Assembly: GCA_030640725.1 (NCBI GenBank)
Contig: DAOWIV010000080.1
Span: 1-12,049, forward strand
Source of the DNA: Methanosarcinales archaeon
GTDB lineage: Archaea > Halobacteriota > Methanosarcinia > Methanosarcinales > Methanogasteraceae
Direction of reading: 5' to 3'
Length of the DNA stretch: 12,049 nucleotides
Shown here: positions 7,516 to 12,049 of the stretch, in pieces
Layout: every line of letters starts with the position of its first letter
How positions within the stretch are numbered: position 1 is the stretch's first letter
The notes under the pieces: generated by a model
Seen by the model: the letters and a program-made list of their open reading frames with translations, nothing else
Told to the model about the DNA's origin: nothing
Databases searched by the model: none
Program-made: the position numbers and the translations under genes

Positions 7516-7591
7516 GGGGCATGATGCCCACACAACAATTCCTACATCATCGAGAGTGCATGGTAAAGCAACCATGCTTTGCAGATGTTGT
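7516..7591. other. Cluster of nested inverted repeats (possible small RNA)
   Basis: The gap 7350-7815 has no convincing gene. It holds a GGGCAT-G-ATGCCC palindrome (7517-7529), a perfect 7-bp hairpin GCATGGT/ACCATGC with loop AAAGCA (7558-7577), and an outer ACAACA/TGTTGT pair (7532-7537 with 7586-7591). Together they could fold as one RNA. A TTAATTTAT box at 7366 could be its promoter. A 41-codon frame (7380-7505) with CRIGCQRC is present but lacks other support. Copy A of the repeat family occupies the right part of the gap. Confidence 0.3.
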
Positions 7592-7699
7592 CTATCATGC
7601 TCGGTCAGGTTATAGATTTGGAAGTGGTGGGACATGATGATGCCGTCAGAACGCGTGGAATCGTATGCGCGGAATGATGAATCGCTATGTACAGGCTCC

Positions 7700-7806
7700 G
7701 TACTTAAGTCCGGGGTTTAGTGACTTCGGAGTCTATCACAAAGTCAATGATATGGGGGTCGGGTGTGAATCGGATGATCGAAAGGTTTTTGTGGGGTTGG
7801 TTGATA
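7700..7806 (+). repeat. Repeat copy A (right half of a ~150-bp element)
   Basis: This stretch aligns along its length with 8838-8950. It shares the core CGGGGTnnnGTGACTTCG (from 7711), then GGGGGTCGGGTGT (7754-7766) and a GTGGGGTNGGT segment near 7790. The left arm seen in the other two copies is not recognisable here. It ends ten bases before the DUF3467 start. Confidence 0.65.
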
Positions 7807-7815
7807 CATTAATAT

Positions 7816-8112
7816 ATGATCGAAGAAGACGGTACCGTATTGGACATATATACTAACAATGCTCAACTCGCTGCGTCGGTTTATGAAATAGTAATATCTT
7901 TTGGATTAGGTACTTTACAAAGAGATGGTAAAGAGATAACCAAAGAAATCGTAAAGGTTAGAATGAGCCCACAACACGCGATGGCTTTGAGAATTTTATT
8001 AGATAAGTACTTAAAAGCTTATGGTGACACATTCAAAGAAATCTTGCTTCCAGACGATTTGTTGATGCGATTAAGTGGAGATACATTATCTGAAGAAACG
8101 GGTGGTGAATAA
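7816..8112 (+). CDS. DUF3467 family protein
   Basis: This 98-residue protein resembles DUF3467. It has a YTNNAQLAASVYEIVISFG segment, where the family usually has YANN-V-V-S-P-DF--DFG. It also has VRMSPQHAMALRILLDKYL, matching the characteristic MSPQHAK-L---L--N---Y region, and YGDTFKEI near the end. DUF3467 proteins are small and uncharacterised. ATG 7816 is used because it directly precedes the family N-terminus. Codon use is AT-rich (many AAA, ATA, TTA) compared with uvrC or coaBC, as in the two genes that follow, suggesting a transferred block. The next gene begins 4 bases after its stop, so the two are co-transcribed. Confidence 0.65.
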   Translation: MIEEDGTVLDIYTNNAQLAASVYEIVISFGLGTLQRDGKEITKEIVKVRMSPQHAMALRILLDKYLKAYGDTFKEILLPDDLLMRLSGDTLSEETGGE

Positions 8113-8116
8113 TAGT

Positions 8117-8494
8117 ATGGAAATGTTAGCCATTGCATCAACTCAATCGGGCGATTATTTAAAACCAACATCTAGTTCATTTATGGAATTTTTTATCAGT
8201 GGTCCCAAAATACTTTCGAGAATGGGAAAATGGTTGTATGGAAGCCATATCGACATCGAATACATAGTTAATAATCTGAATCCGCCACCATATTTTCGTT
8301 CCGATATGCAATTTAAAGTACAACAAGATATGGAAGATATATACGATGAATATGAAGAATCCATATCTATGATTATCGAGAACGATACTAACATAGTCAG
8401 TGGGACACTTGACGCGATAGAAGAATATAAAATGGGGCTTGGAAAAACTTTTGAAACTAAAGAGAACCTCTTAAACCATCTTCAAAACTTGTAA
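8117..8494 (+). CDS. Unrecognised protein with antitoxin-like C-terminus
   Basis: From ATG 8117 the product is 125 residues; GGTGGTGAAT before it can serve as a ribosome site. A frame extension to GTG 8075 would lie inside the DUF3467 gene and is not favoured. The N-terminal 60 residues (FMEFFISGPKILSRMGKWLY, then IVNNLNPPPYF) match nothing I know. The last 50 residues are acidic and helical and end in LDAIEEYKMGLGKTFETKEN LLNHL, which resembles the toxin-wrapping tail of RelB-type antitoxins (EEYK-G-...-EEL---L). It lies directly before a RelE-like toxin gene whose ribosome site overlaps its stop, the usual antitoxin position. The antitoxin role is an inference from tail and position. Confidence 0.6.
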   Translation: MEMLAIASTQSGDYLKPTSSSFMEFFISGPKILSRMGKWLYGSHIDIEYIVNNLNPPPYFRSDMQFKVQQDMEDIYDEYEESISMIIENDTNIVSGTLDAIEEYKMGLGKTFETKENLLNHLQNL

Positions 8495-8500
8495 GGAGGT
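8493..8500 (+). promoter_or_regulatory. Strong ribosome binding site of the toxin gene
   Basis: AAGGAGGT is a full Shine-Dalgarno sequence, far stronger than those of its neighbours. It overlaps the TAA of the preceding gene and sits 3 bases before ATG 8504, so toxin translation is probably coupled to that of the upstream gene. Confidence 0.7.
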
Positions 8501-8503
8501 CTT

Positions 8504-8761
8504 ATGGGGTTTATTTTCCATACAGAACCCACATTCGATAAAAGCTTTAAGAAACTGACAAAGAAAGACAATGCTTTGGGAGAAAGAGCACTCAAGAAGA
8601 TTGATGAGATATGCACAAATCCAGAAATAGGAAAACCTCTTAGCAATGAATTAAAAGGTAAACGAAGGGTTCAAATAGGTCATTATGTTATTATTTATAC
8701 AATTTTCGAGAATGATATTGTGTTTTTGAACTTTGCTCACCACGATTTTGCATATAAATAA
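8504..8761 (+). CDS. RelE/ParE-family toxin
   Basis: This 85-residue basic protein has the RelE/ParE plan. It opens with FHTEPTFDKSFKKLTKKD, then a long helix pair (LGERALKKIDEICTNPEIGK) and ELKGKRRVQIGHYVIIYTI, the conserved L-G--R--IG-YR--Y strand block. It closes with FLNFAHHDFAYK, where the family has an -H----Y end. RelE toxins cleave mRNA on the ribosome; ParE toxins block gyrase. Sequence alone does not separate them, though the archaeal forms I know are RelE-like. The conserved arginine of the -YR--Y motif is replaced (GHYVIIY), but R54 and R55 and the C-terminal histidines remain. The gene upstream is the likely antitoxin. The length is typical. Confidence 0.8.
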   Translation: MGFIFHTEPTFDKSFKKLTKKDNALGERALKKIDEICTNPEIGKPLSNELKGKRRVQIGHYVIIYTIFENDIVFLNFAHHDFAYK

Positions 8762-8796
8762 ATGTTGCTTACCTATTATTCCCCCGCACCGTCCGT

Positions 8797-8950
8797 GCTT
8801 GCACAAACACGCGACCCCCTTGGTCAGAGATGCCCCGCAATTTATTGCGGGGTACGTGACTTCGAAGACTGGCACGATGCTTCCGCGTATGTTGGGGGTC
8901 GGGTGTTAATCTGGTGGAGTCAGAAGGGTTTGTGGGGTGGGTCGGACATG
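8797..8950. repeat. Repeat copy B (full imperfect inverted-repeat element)
   Basis: The outer arms AACACGCGACCCCC (8806-8819) and GGGGGTCGGGTGTT (8894-8907) are inverted with 13 of 14 positions matching. Between them is a perfect 9-bp hairpin, CCCCGCAAT-TT-ATTGCGGGG (8833-8852), followed by the core CGGGGTACGTGACTTCG. The left half is shared with copy C, including GCTTGCAC-AACAC; the right half is shared with copy A. It fills most of the gap between the convergent toxin and NYN genes and may also serve as their terminator. Confidence 0.75.
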
Positions 8951-9001
8951 GAATAGTATCAGTTATTTTCTTCGTTCCTGGTCCTCTAAACAGACTATCT
9001 C

Positions 9002-9595
9002 TTACTCCATTGCACATTCTTCTAAAAAATCCAGAGTCATGTTTATTCTATCAGATGCGATGTTATTTAGTCGTTTACTTCCAAATAAATTGTATCCACT
9101 ATCATGACTATAATATACAATTACATTACACAACTCTTCTTGCGCCATTTCAACCGCGGAAGTAAAATCTTCATCCCCAGTTATTAATATAAAAACATCA
9201 CTCACTCGTTTTCGCGCCATTTTTACCAAATCTAATGCGATGGCTACATCAACCCCTTTTTGTTTAAATGTTCTATAAGATTCGCCACACTTTGGGCATT
9301 TCACATGATTACTTTTAACTCGTCCAACTCCAACGAATTCATGATTTTGAATTCTGTTGATGGCATATTGGAATTTTTGTGCAGATTGGTATCTTCTTTG
9401 TTCTTCAGGGGTTGGATTATTGCTTTGATAGGGGTTAGCATGGTAAAATTTTGTTCTTATATGATCCATTCCTTCACATACTTTTAAAGATAATTTTTCA
9501 ACATCTATCGAATTGCTTCGCTTATCTTGAAGATAATATTTTAAATGATCAAAATAGCCGCCATCGATTAATACAACTGCTTTTCTATTTGCCAT
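9002..9595 (-). CDS. NYN-domain ribonuclease-like protein (LabA/DUF88 type)
   Basis: This 197-residue protein has a PIN-like NYN nuclease fold. VVLIDGGYFDH (7-17) carries the first catalytic Asp (D11). KGVDVAIALDLVKMA (113-127) carries the second (D116). ILITGDEDFTSAVEMA (136-151) carries D141 and D143, and NVIVYYS follows. Such domains coordinate Mg2+ and are expected to cut RNA. A CPKCGESYRTF segment (100-110) just before the GVD motif looks like half of a zinc knuckle and occurs in related LabA-type proteins. ATG 9595 is supported by a TGAGGT ribosome site and by the immediate VVLIDGG motif. It is AT-rich like the toxin block but transcribed oppositely. The cellular target is unknown; a defence or RNA-turnover role is possible. 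Confidence 0.85.
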   Translation of the reverse strand: MANRKAVVLIDGGYFDHLKYYLQDKRSNSIDVEKLSLKVCEGMDHIRTKFYHANPYQSNNPTPEEQRRYQSAQKFQYAINRIQNHEFVGVGRVKSNHVKCPKCGESYRTFKQKGVDVAIALDLVKMARKRVSDVFILITGDEDFTSAVEMAQEELCNVIVYYSHDSGYNLFGSKRLNNIASDRINMTLDFLEECAME

Positions 9596-9615
9596 AGAAC
9601 CTCAAATGATGATAA

Positions 9616-9648
9616 CCACCGTTTTTACTCTTTTTAGAAAAACGGTGG
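9616..9648 (-). promoter_or_regulatory. Leader hairpin before the NYN gene
   Basis: An 11-bp perfect stem (9616-9626 with 9638-9648, ACGG/T-rich arms) encloses an 11-base loop. It begins 20 bases upstream of the NYN start and would lie in the mRNA leader. It could bind a regulator or be a substrate for the nuclease itself; this is inference. Confidence 0.5.
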
Positions 9649-9693
9649 GTAATATACAATCCCCCGTTGGTTATCAACGGTGGGTAATATACA
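9641..9693 (-). promoter_or_regulatory. Direct repeats with TATA-like cores before the NYN gene
   Basis: AACGGTGGGTAATATACA occurs exactly twice, at 9641-9658 and 9676-9693, a 35-base period. Read leftwards each copy contains TGTATATTACCC, a TATA-like core, and the outer one extends to TATATGTATATTA. They may be two tandem promoters or a TATA plus operator pair. Between them CCGTTG/CAACGG forms a 6-bp hairpin (9664-9680). Confidence 0.5.
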
Positions 9694-9717
9694 TATAATA
9701 CACATGCGCATATGTAG

Positions 9718-9777
9718 TACATAAATGTTGCTGTTGATGGTAATAATGGAGATGGCGATGGTGAGGTTGTGATTTAG
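9718..9777 (+). pseudogene. Possible remnant of a calcium-binding-type coding region
   Basis: A 19-codon frame before TAG 9775 reads YINVAVDGNNGDGDGEVVI, like the end of a D/G-rich extracellular repeat protein. Upstream the frame is closed at once by TAG 9715. It may be a decayed fragment or a chance product of GAT/GGN-rich sequence. The rest of 9596-10034 holds the NYN promoter region, repeat copy C and AT-rich DNA without a gene. Confidence 0.15.
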
Positions 9778-9884
9778 AAAGCGTGGAGACACTCTCCGAT
9801 ACACAGATCAGTTTTGGATTACACGAACCTCATCAATCAGTTCTATTGACTACATCTTGCAAGATCGTCGTCGCATCCACTCGC

Positions 9885-9958
9885 GCTTGCACTAACACCA
9901 CATCAACACGCGACCCCCCTCATGATGCCCCGCAATTTATTCCGGGGTCGTTGACTTT
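9885..9958 (+). repeat. Repeat copy C (left half of the element)
   Basis: GCTTGCACTAACAC (9885-9898) is followed by the 14-base arm AACACGCGACCCCC (9905-9918), identical to that of copy B. Next come ATGCCCCGCAATTTATT (9925-9941) and the core CCGGGGTCGTTGACTT (9942-9957). One base change (G to C) breaks the inner hairpin perfect in copy B. Similarity stops after the core; the right arm is absent. Confidence 0.7.
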
Positions 9959-10029
9959 CTGTTAGTTAACTCTTTATCAGTAAGTTTCATTCTTCTTATA
10001 AAATATATTTAGTTTTATTGGATTATGAG

Positions 10030-10059
10030 ATTGTCTAAAAATTAAGTTGTTGAGACAAT
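10030..10059 (-). terminator. Inverted repeat with T-run downstream of coaBC
   Basis: ATTGTCT (10030-10036) and AGACAAT (10053-10059) form a perfect 7-bp stem. Read leftwards, the direction of coaBC, the loop contains AATTTTT. An oligo-T of this kind could end the coaBC transcript, which would then include the short frame at 10035-10178. Confidence 0.35.
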
Positions 10060-10178
10060 ATGTCCCTCCCCTCATGAAAGGTGTTACTCATAACTCTAAA
10101 AATTCCCCTGCAGTAAGCTTCACTTTCCCCAATTATCGCCCTCAATGTCCCGTCTGGAATATCTGCCCCATGGACCAA
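10035..10178 (-). CDS. Possible short or decayed gene directly after coaBC
   Basis: After the coaBC TGA (10190-10188) the same frame continues open for 50 codons to TAG 10037-10035. From TTG 10178 it reads MVHGADIPDGTLRAIIGESE and then AYCRGIFRVMSNTFHEGRDI LSQQLNF, 47 residues in total. The composition looks protein-like, but no ATG or ribosome site supports it and I recognise no family. It could be a small gene starting at TTG, the remnant of a downstream operon partner, or chance. Confidence 0.25.
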   Translation of the reverse strand: MVHGADIPDGTLRAIIGESEAYCRGIFRVMSNTFHEGRDILSQQLNF

Positions 10179-10187
10179 GGTGAACTG

Positions 10188-11465
10188 TCAGGTAACCACC
10201 CGGTCAAAAATCGCGCCCGCTACCACATCTTTCGTGCCGCGGACATGGCAAATCTCGTTATTTTTGCTGATGATCCATACCTCCCCTTCATCGCCGCCCA
10301 TATTCTCCACGTTATTTGCAACAATCGTAGCAAGCCCGTATCGATCCATCGCCTCCTTCGCACGCAAGGTCAGCGCGTCGCCCCCGTCAGTCTCCAGCTT
10401 GAACCCGACGACCACAAGATCGGGGTGCCTGTCTCGCACCGCCTCAAGTAACTTTTCTGTCGGGCGCAGGGTAAGCGTCAGTTGACTGCCGGATCGTATC
10501 TTACCCGCAGACGGATCGAGCGTGTAATCCGAGATTGCAGCAGCACTGATCAGCAGATCGTACTTCTCATCATACATTCCATGCCCTCCCTTAATCCCGA
10601 GTTCGCCAAGCACAGCTTCGGTCATCTCCCTGGCAGTCTCTACATAGATCTCGCTGATGCCAGAAAAACCGACATTCCCACGATGCACGAGCGTCACATC
10701 TGCGCCGCGCCTGAAAGCCTCGTGGGCAAGCGCAATCCCCATTCTTCCTGATGCCCGGCTCGTAATCATGCGCACAGGATCGATCGGCTCTGCGGTCGCC
10801 CCGCCCGTGATCAGCACCCTTCTTCCGGCAAGCGATACGTCGCCAAGCGCCCGTTCCACCCACCGCACAATATCCCGGGTCTCTGCAATCTTTGCTTTCC
10901 CTTCCTCGATCACGGGACCCGTGACCACGACTCCATGACTCCTCAGCACGTCGATGTTCCCGCGCACGAGCGGGCTATACATGCTCCCGTGCATGGCAGG
11001 TGCAATTACGACCGGAACCCCTGCGCCAATCGCTGTTGTCGCGAAGATCGAGACGAGCGTATCAGGGATGGCGTGTGCGATCTTCCCGATGGTGCTTGCA
11101 GTGCACGGCGCAATCAGCAGCAGATCAGCAGCGCTGCCACTGCTGTTGCCGCCACCATCAACACCACTGCCACCACAGTACTCCACCCACGAGACCTTGC
11201 CGGTCCACTGCGTGATCGGGCGCCGCCCTGTTGCGCATTCGATCGCATCCGGGTGGATGATCCGCTGCGCAGATTCGGTCATCACTGCCTGCACCACAGC
11301 GCCGCGGCGGATCAGTTCATGTGCCAGTTCAATCGTCCGCACAGCCGCGATGCTGCCTGTGATGCCGAGCACAATCGTCCTGCCTGCAAGCGTTTCAGGC
11401 AGAGCGCCGTCACACGTCGTTCTTTCTATCGGTTCAGCTTGTTCGGTCTGTTTCATAAACAACAT
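10188..11465 (-). CDS. coaBC: Bifunctional CoaBC (phosphopantothenoylcysteine decarboxylase / phosphopantothenate-cysteine ligase)
   Basis: CoaBC joins cysteine to 4'-phosphopantothenate and decarboxylates the product to 4'-phosphopantetheine for coenzyme A. The 425-residue protein has the FMN-binding CoaC half (IVLGITGSIAAVRT 31-44, LLLIAPCTASTIGKIA 115-130, PAMHGSMY 156-163). The CoaB half has VLITGGATAEPIDPVRMITS (217-236), SRASGRMG, LISAAAISDY (305-314), K322 in AGKIRSG, and GFKLET (354-359). Two points are odd. The histidine expected in the conserved SH(I/V)EL segment is W93 (VSWVEY). A Gly/Ser-rich insertion follows at 97-112. The Asn usual before RSSGKMG is S236. A TAATTAATC box at 11485 fits a leaderless start at ATG 11465; ATG 11456 is an alternative. 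The gene is monocistronic or ends an unseen operon. Confidence 0.93.
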   Translation of the reverse strand: MLFMKQTEQAEPIERTTCDGALPETLAGRTIVLGITGSIAAVRTIELAHELIRRGAVVQAVMTESAQRIIHPDAIECATGRRPITQWTGKVSWVEYCGGSGVDGGGNSSGSAADLLLIAPCTASTIGKIAHAIPDTLVSIFATTAIGAGVPVVIAPAMHGSMYSPLVRGNIDVLRSHGVVVTGPVIEEGKAKIAETRDIVRWVERALGDVSLAGRRVLITGGATAEPIDPVRMITSRASGRMGIALAHEAFRRGADVTLVHRGNVGFSGISEIYVETAREMTEAVLGELGIKGGHGMYDEKYDLLISAAAISDYTLDPSAGKIRSGSQLTLTLRPTEKLLEAVRDRHPDLVVVGFKLETDGGDALTLRAKEAMDRYGLATIVANNVENMGGDEGEVWIISKNNEICHVRGTKDVVAGAIFDRVVT

Positions 11466-11484
11466 TCAGGTATTACTGCTATCG

Positions 11485-11493
11485 TAATTAATC
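11485..11493 (-). promoter_or_regulatory. TATA box of coaBC
   Basis: TAATTAATC is centred about 24 bases upstream of ATG 11465 on the minus strand, the distance expected for a leaderless archaeal transcript. Confidence 0.4.
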
Positions 11494-11579
11494 ATTCTTA
11501 CGGCGGTTTTGGGGATGCTATATGAATATGGAAATCCCAAAAAATTAATATACCAACCATAGTTTATTTCAGTAGATAG

Positions 11580-11590
11580 TATATAAAAAT
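11580..11590 (+). promoter_or_regulatory. TATA box before the structured RNA
   Basis: TATATAAAAAT is a strong archaeal TATA match on the plus strand. Transcription would begin near 11610-11616, right at the first stem of the structured RNA. It could alternatively belong to the interrupted host locus. Confidence 0.45.
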
Positions 11591-11617
11591 CTGGTTAAAA
11601 TCACGAGTGACACAATC

Positions 11618-12049
11618 GTGCCGAGCAAAATTCATACTCGCCAGTTGGTGAAAATCCAACCTGAGGAAAGGCTATCTGGAAAGGCTCAGCACATCGCGTA
11701 CAGTTGTGAAATTTCAAGCGTAAAAAACATAGCGCATCCGATAATGCGTTATGGCAAAACCAAACGAAACATATACCGAAGAGGAACCGGAGCGCAATCA
11801 TATGCAGTCAATCGATATCAGAGAGGCGAACGACCCTCCGAAATCTGCAAAAGTCTTGGTAGGTCAAGATCGTGGTTGCAAAAATGGGTTGGGAGATACA
11901 ACAGCCTCGTGCGACAAGAAGCTACATCACAAATTGCCATTGCGGCTACCCCTTCCATTCGGGGCAATCCTACTGCGGAATGCGCGGATGGTAACGCCCG
12001 CGTAGTGAGCCCGCAGGACAACGTGGAACAATCTGAAAGCCTAATTCGG
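11618..12049 (+). ncRNA. Structured RNA, probable 5' part of a group II intron (continues past window)
   Basis: No convincing protein lies here, but stems are dense. GTGCCGAGC (11618-11626) pairs with GCTCAGCAC (11686-11694) at 8 of 9 positions. Inside are CCAG/CTGG and GTTGG-TGAAAA-TCCAAC. A 10-bp hairpin with one G-U spans 11728-11753 (loop CCGATA). ATTGCC/GGCAAT pair at 11933-11968. Nested stems CTGCGG/CCGCAG and GCGCGG/CCGCGT lie at 11973-12016. The GTGCC start (consensus GTGYG), the GGTGAAAATCC hairpin and the late GTGGAACAATCTGAAAG resemble domain I of bacterial and archaeal group II introns. The intron-encoded reverse transcriptase would lie about 150-200 bases beyond the right edge. 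A stand-alone RNA driven by the TATA box at 11580 is the alternative. Confidence 0.5.

Noticed and set aside
7372..7635. An 87-codon leftward frame between uvrC and the DUF3467 gene
   Set aside because: No ribosome site, odd Cys-rich composition and no recognisable family; it covers the inverted-repeat cluster.
3828..7672. A shared 13-mer GAATCGTATGCGC at about 3828 and 7660
   Set aside because: About one such match is expected by chance in 12 kb, and similarity does not extend beyond it.
7633..7690. Two TGATGA sequences suggesting a C/D-box guide RNA
   Set aside because: No CTGA D boxes at the required spacing.
9641..9693. Direct repeats as a short CRISPR array
   Set aside because: Only two copies of 18 bases with a 17-base spacer, TATA-like content, a promoter position and no cas genes.
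10935..11525. Long plus-strand frames opposite coaBC
   Set aside because: They are antisense shadows of a well-conserved gene, with His/Arg/Ala-rich products and no family features.
11640..11665. GGTGAAAATCC resembling part of a cobalamin riboswitch
   Set aside because: The CCCCGC/B12-box elements that must follow are absent and no B12-related gene is next to it.
11657..11690. GAGGAAAGG resembling the conserved GAGGAAAGUCC of RNase P RNA
   Set aside because: The following CC is missing and none of the other universal RNase P segments (AGGGUGAAA region, ACAGAAnnnGGCUUA end) is visible downstream.

Overview
The window looks archaeal, most likely from a methanogen or anaerobic methane/alkane-oxidising relative of the Methanomicrobia-type Euryarchaeota. 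This rests on an L18Ae/LX ribosomal protein - prefoldin alpha - FtsY cluster, a DUF2124 protein (a family I know from methanogens), an archaeal-type CoaBC, TATA-like boxes upstream of several genes, and a bacterial-type UvrC of the sort found in mesophilic archaea. Species cannot be fixed from the sequence alone.

Layout. 1-302: non-coding, with a large inverted array of 9-bp units (94-204). 303-2352 (+): a tight, overlapping operon of DUF2124, rpl18a, pfdA and ftsY, coupling ribosome function, co-translational folding and SRP-dependent membrane targeting. 2415-3632 (-): a secreted kelch-like beta-propeller with a C-terminal dockerin domain. It is divergent from a small winged-helix regulator (3843-4115, +), and a perfect 16-bp palindrome lies between them. 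4227-5696 (+): a B12-binding radical SAM protein whose frame opens without an ordinary start codon. 5799-7349 (+): uvrC, complete in its nuclease and Fe-S residues but without the C-terminal HhH region. 7350-9960: an AT-rich accessory region with a DUF3467 gene, an antitoxin-like gene and a RelE/ParE toxin (+), then a NYN-domain nuclease (-). Three related repeat copies (right half, full, left half) bracket these two gene blocks. 10188-11465 (-): coaBC for coenzyme A synthesis, with an unusual active site. From about 11618 to the right edge: a highly structured RNA, most probably the 5' part of a group II intron whose protein gene would lie outside the window.

The core genes (operon, uvrC, coaBC) are ordinary. 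The most unusual parts are the repeat-delimited toxin/nuclease region, the CoaBC active-site changes, the palindrome between the dockerin protein and the regulator, the missing start codon of the radical SAM gene, and the structured RNA at the right edge. All function assignments come from reading the sequence against remembered family features; no searches were run.
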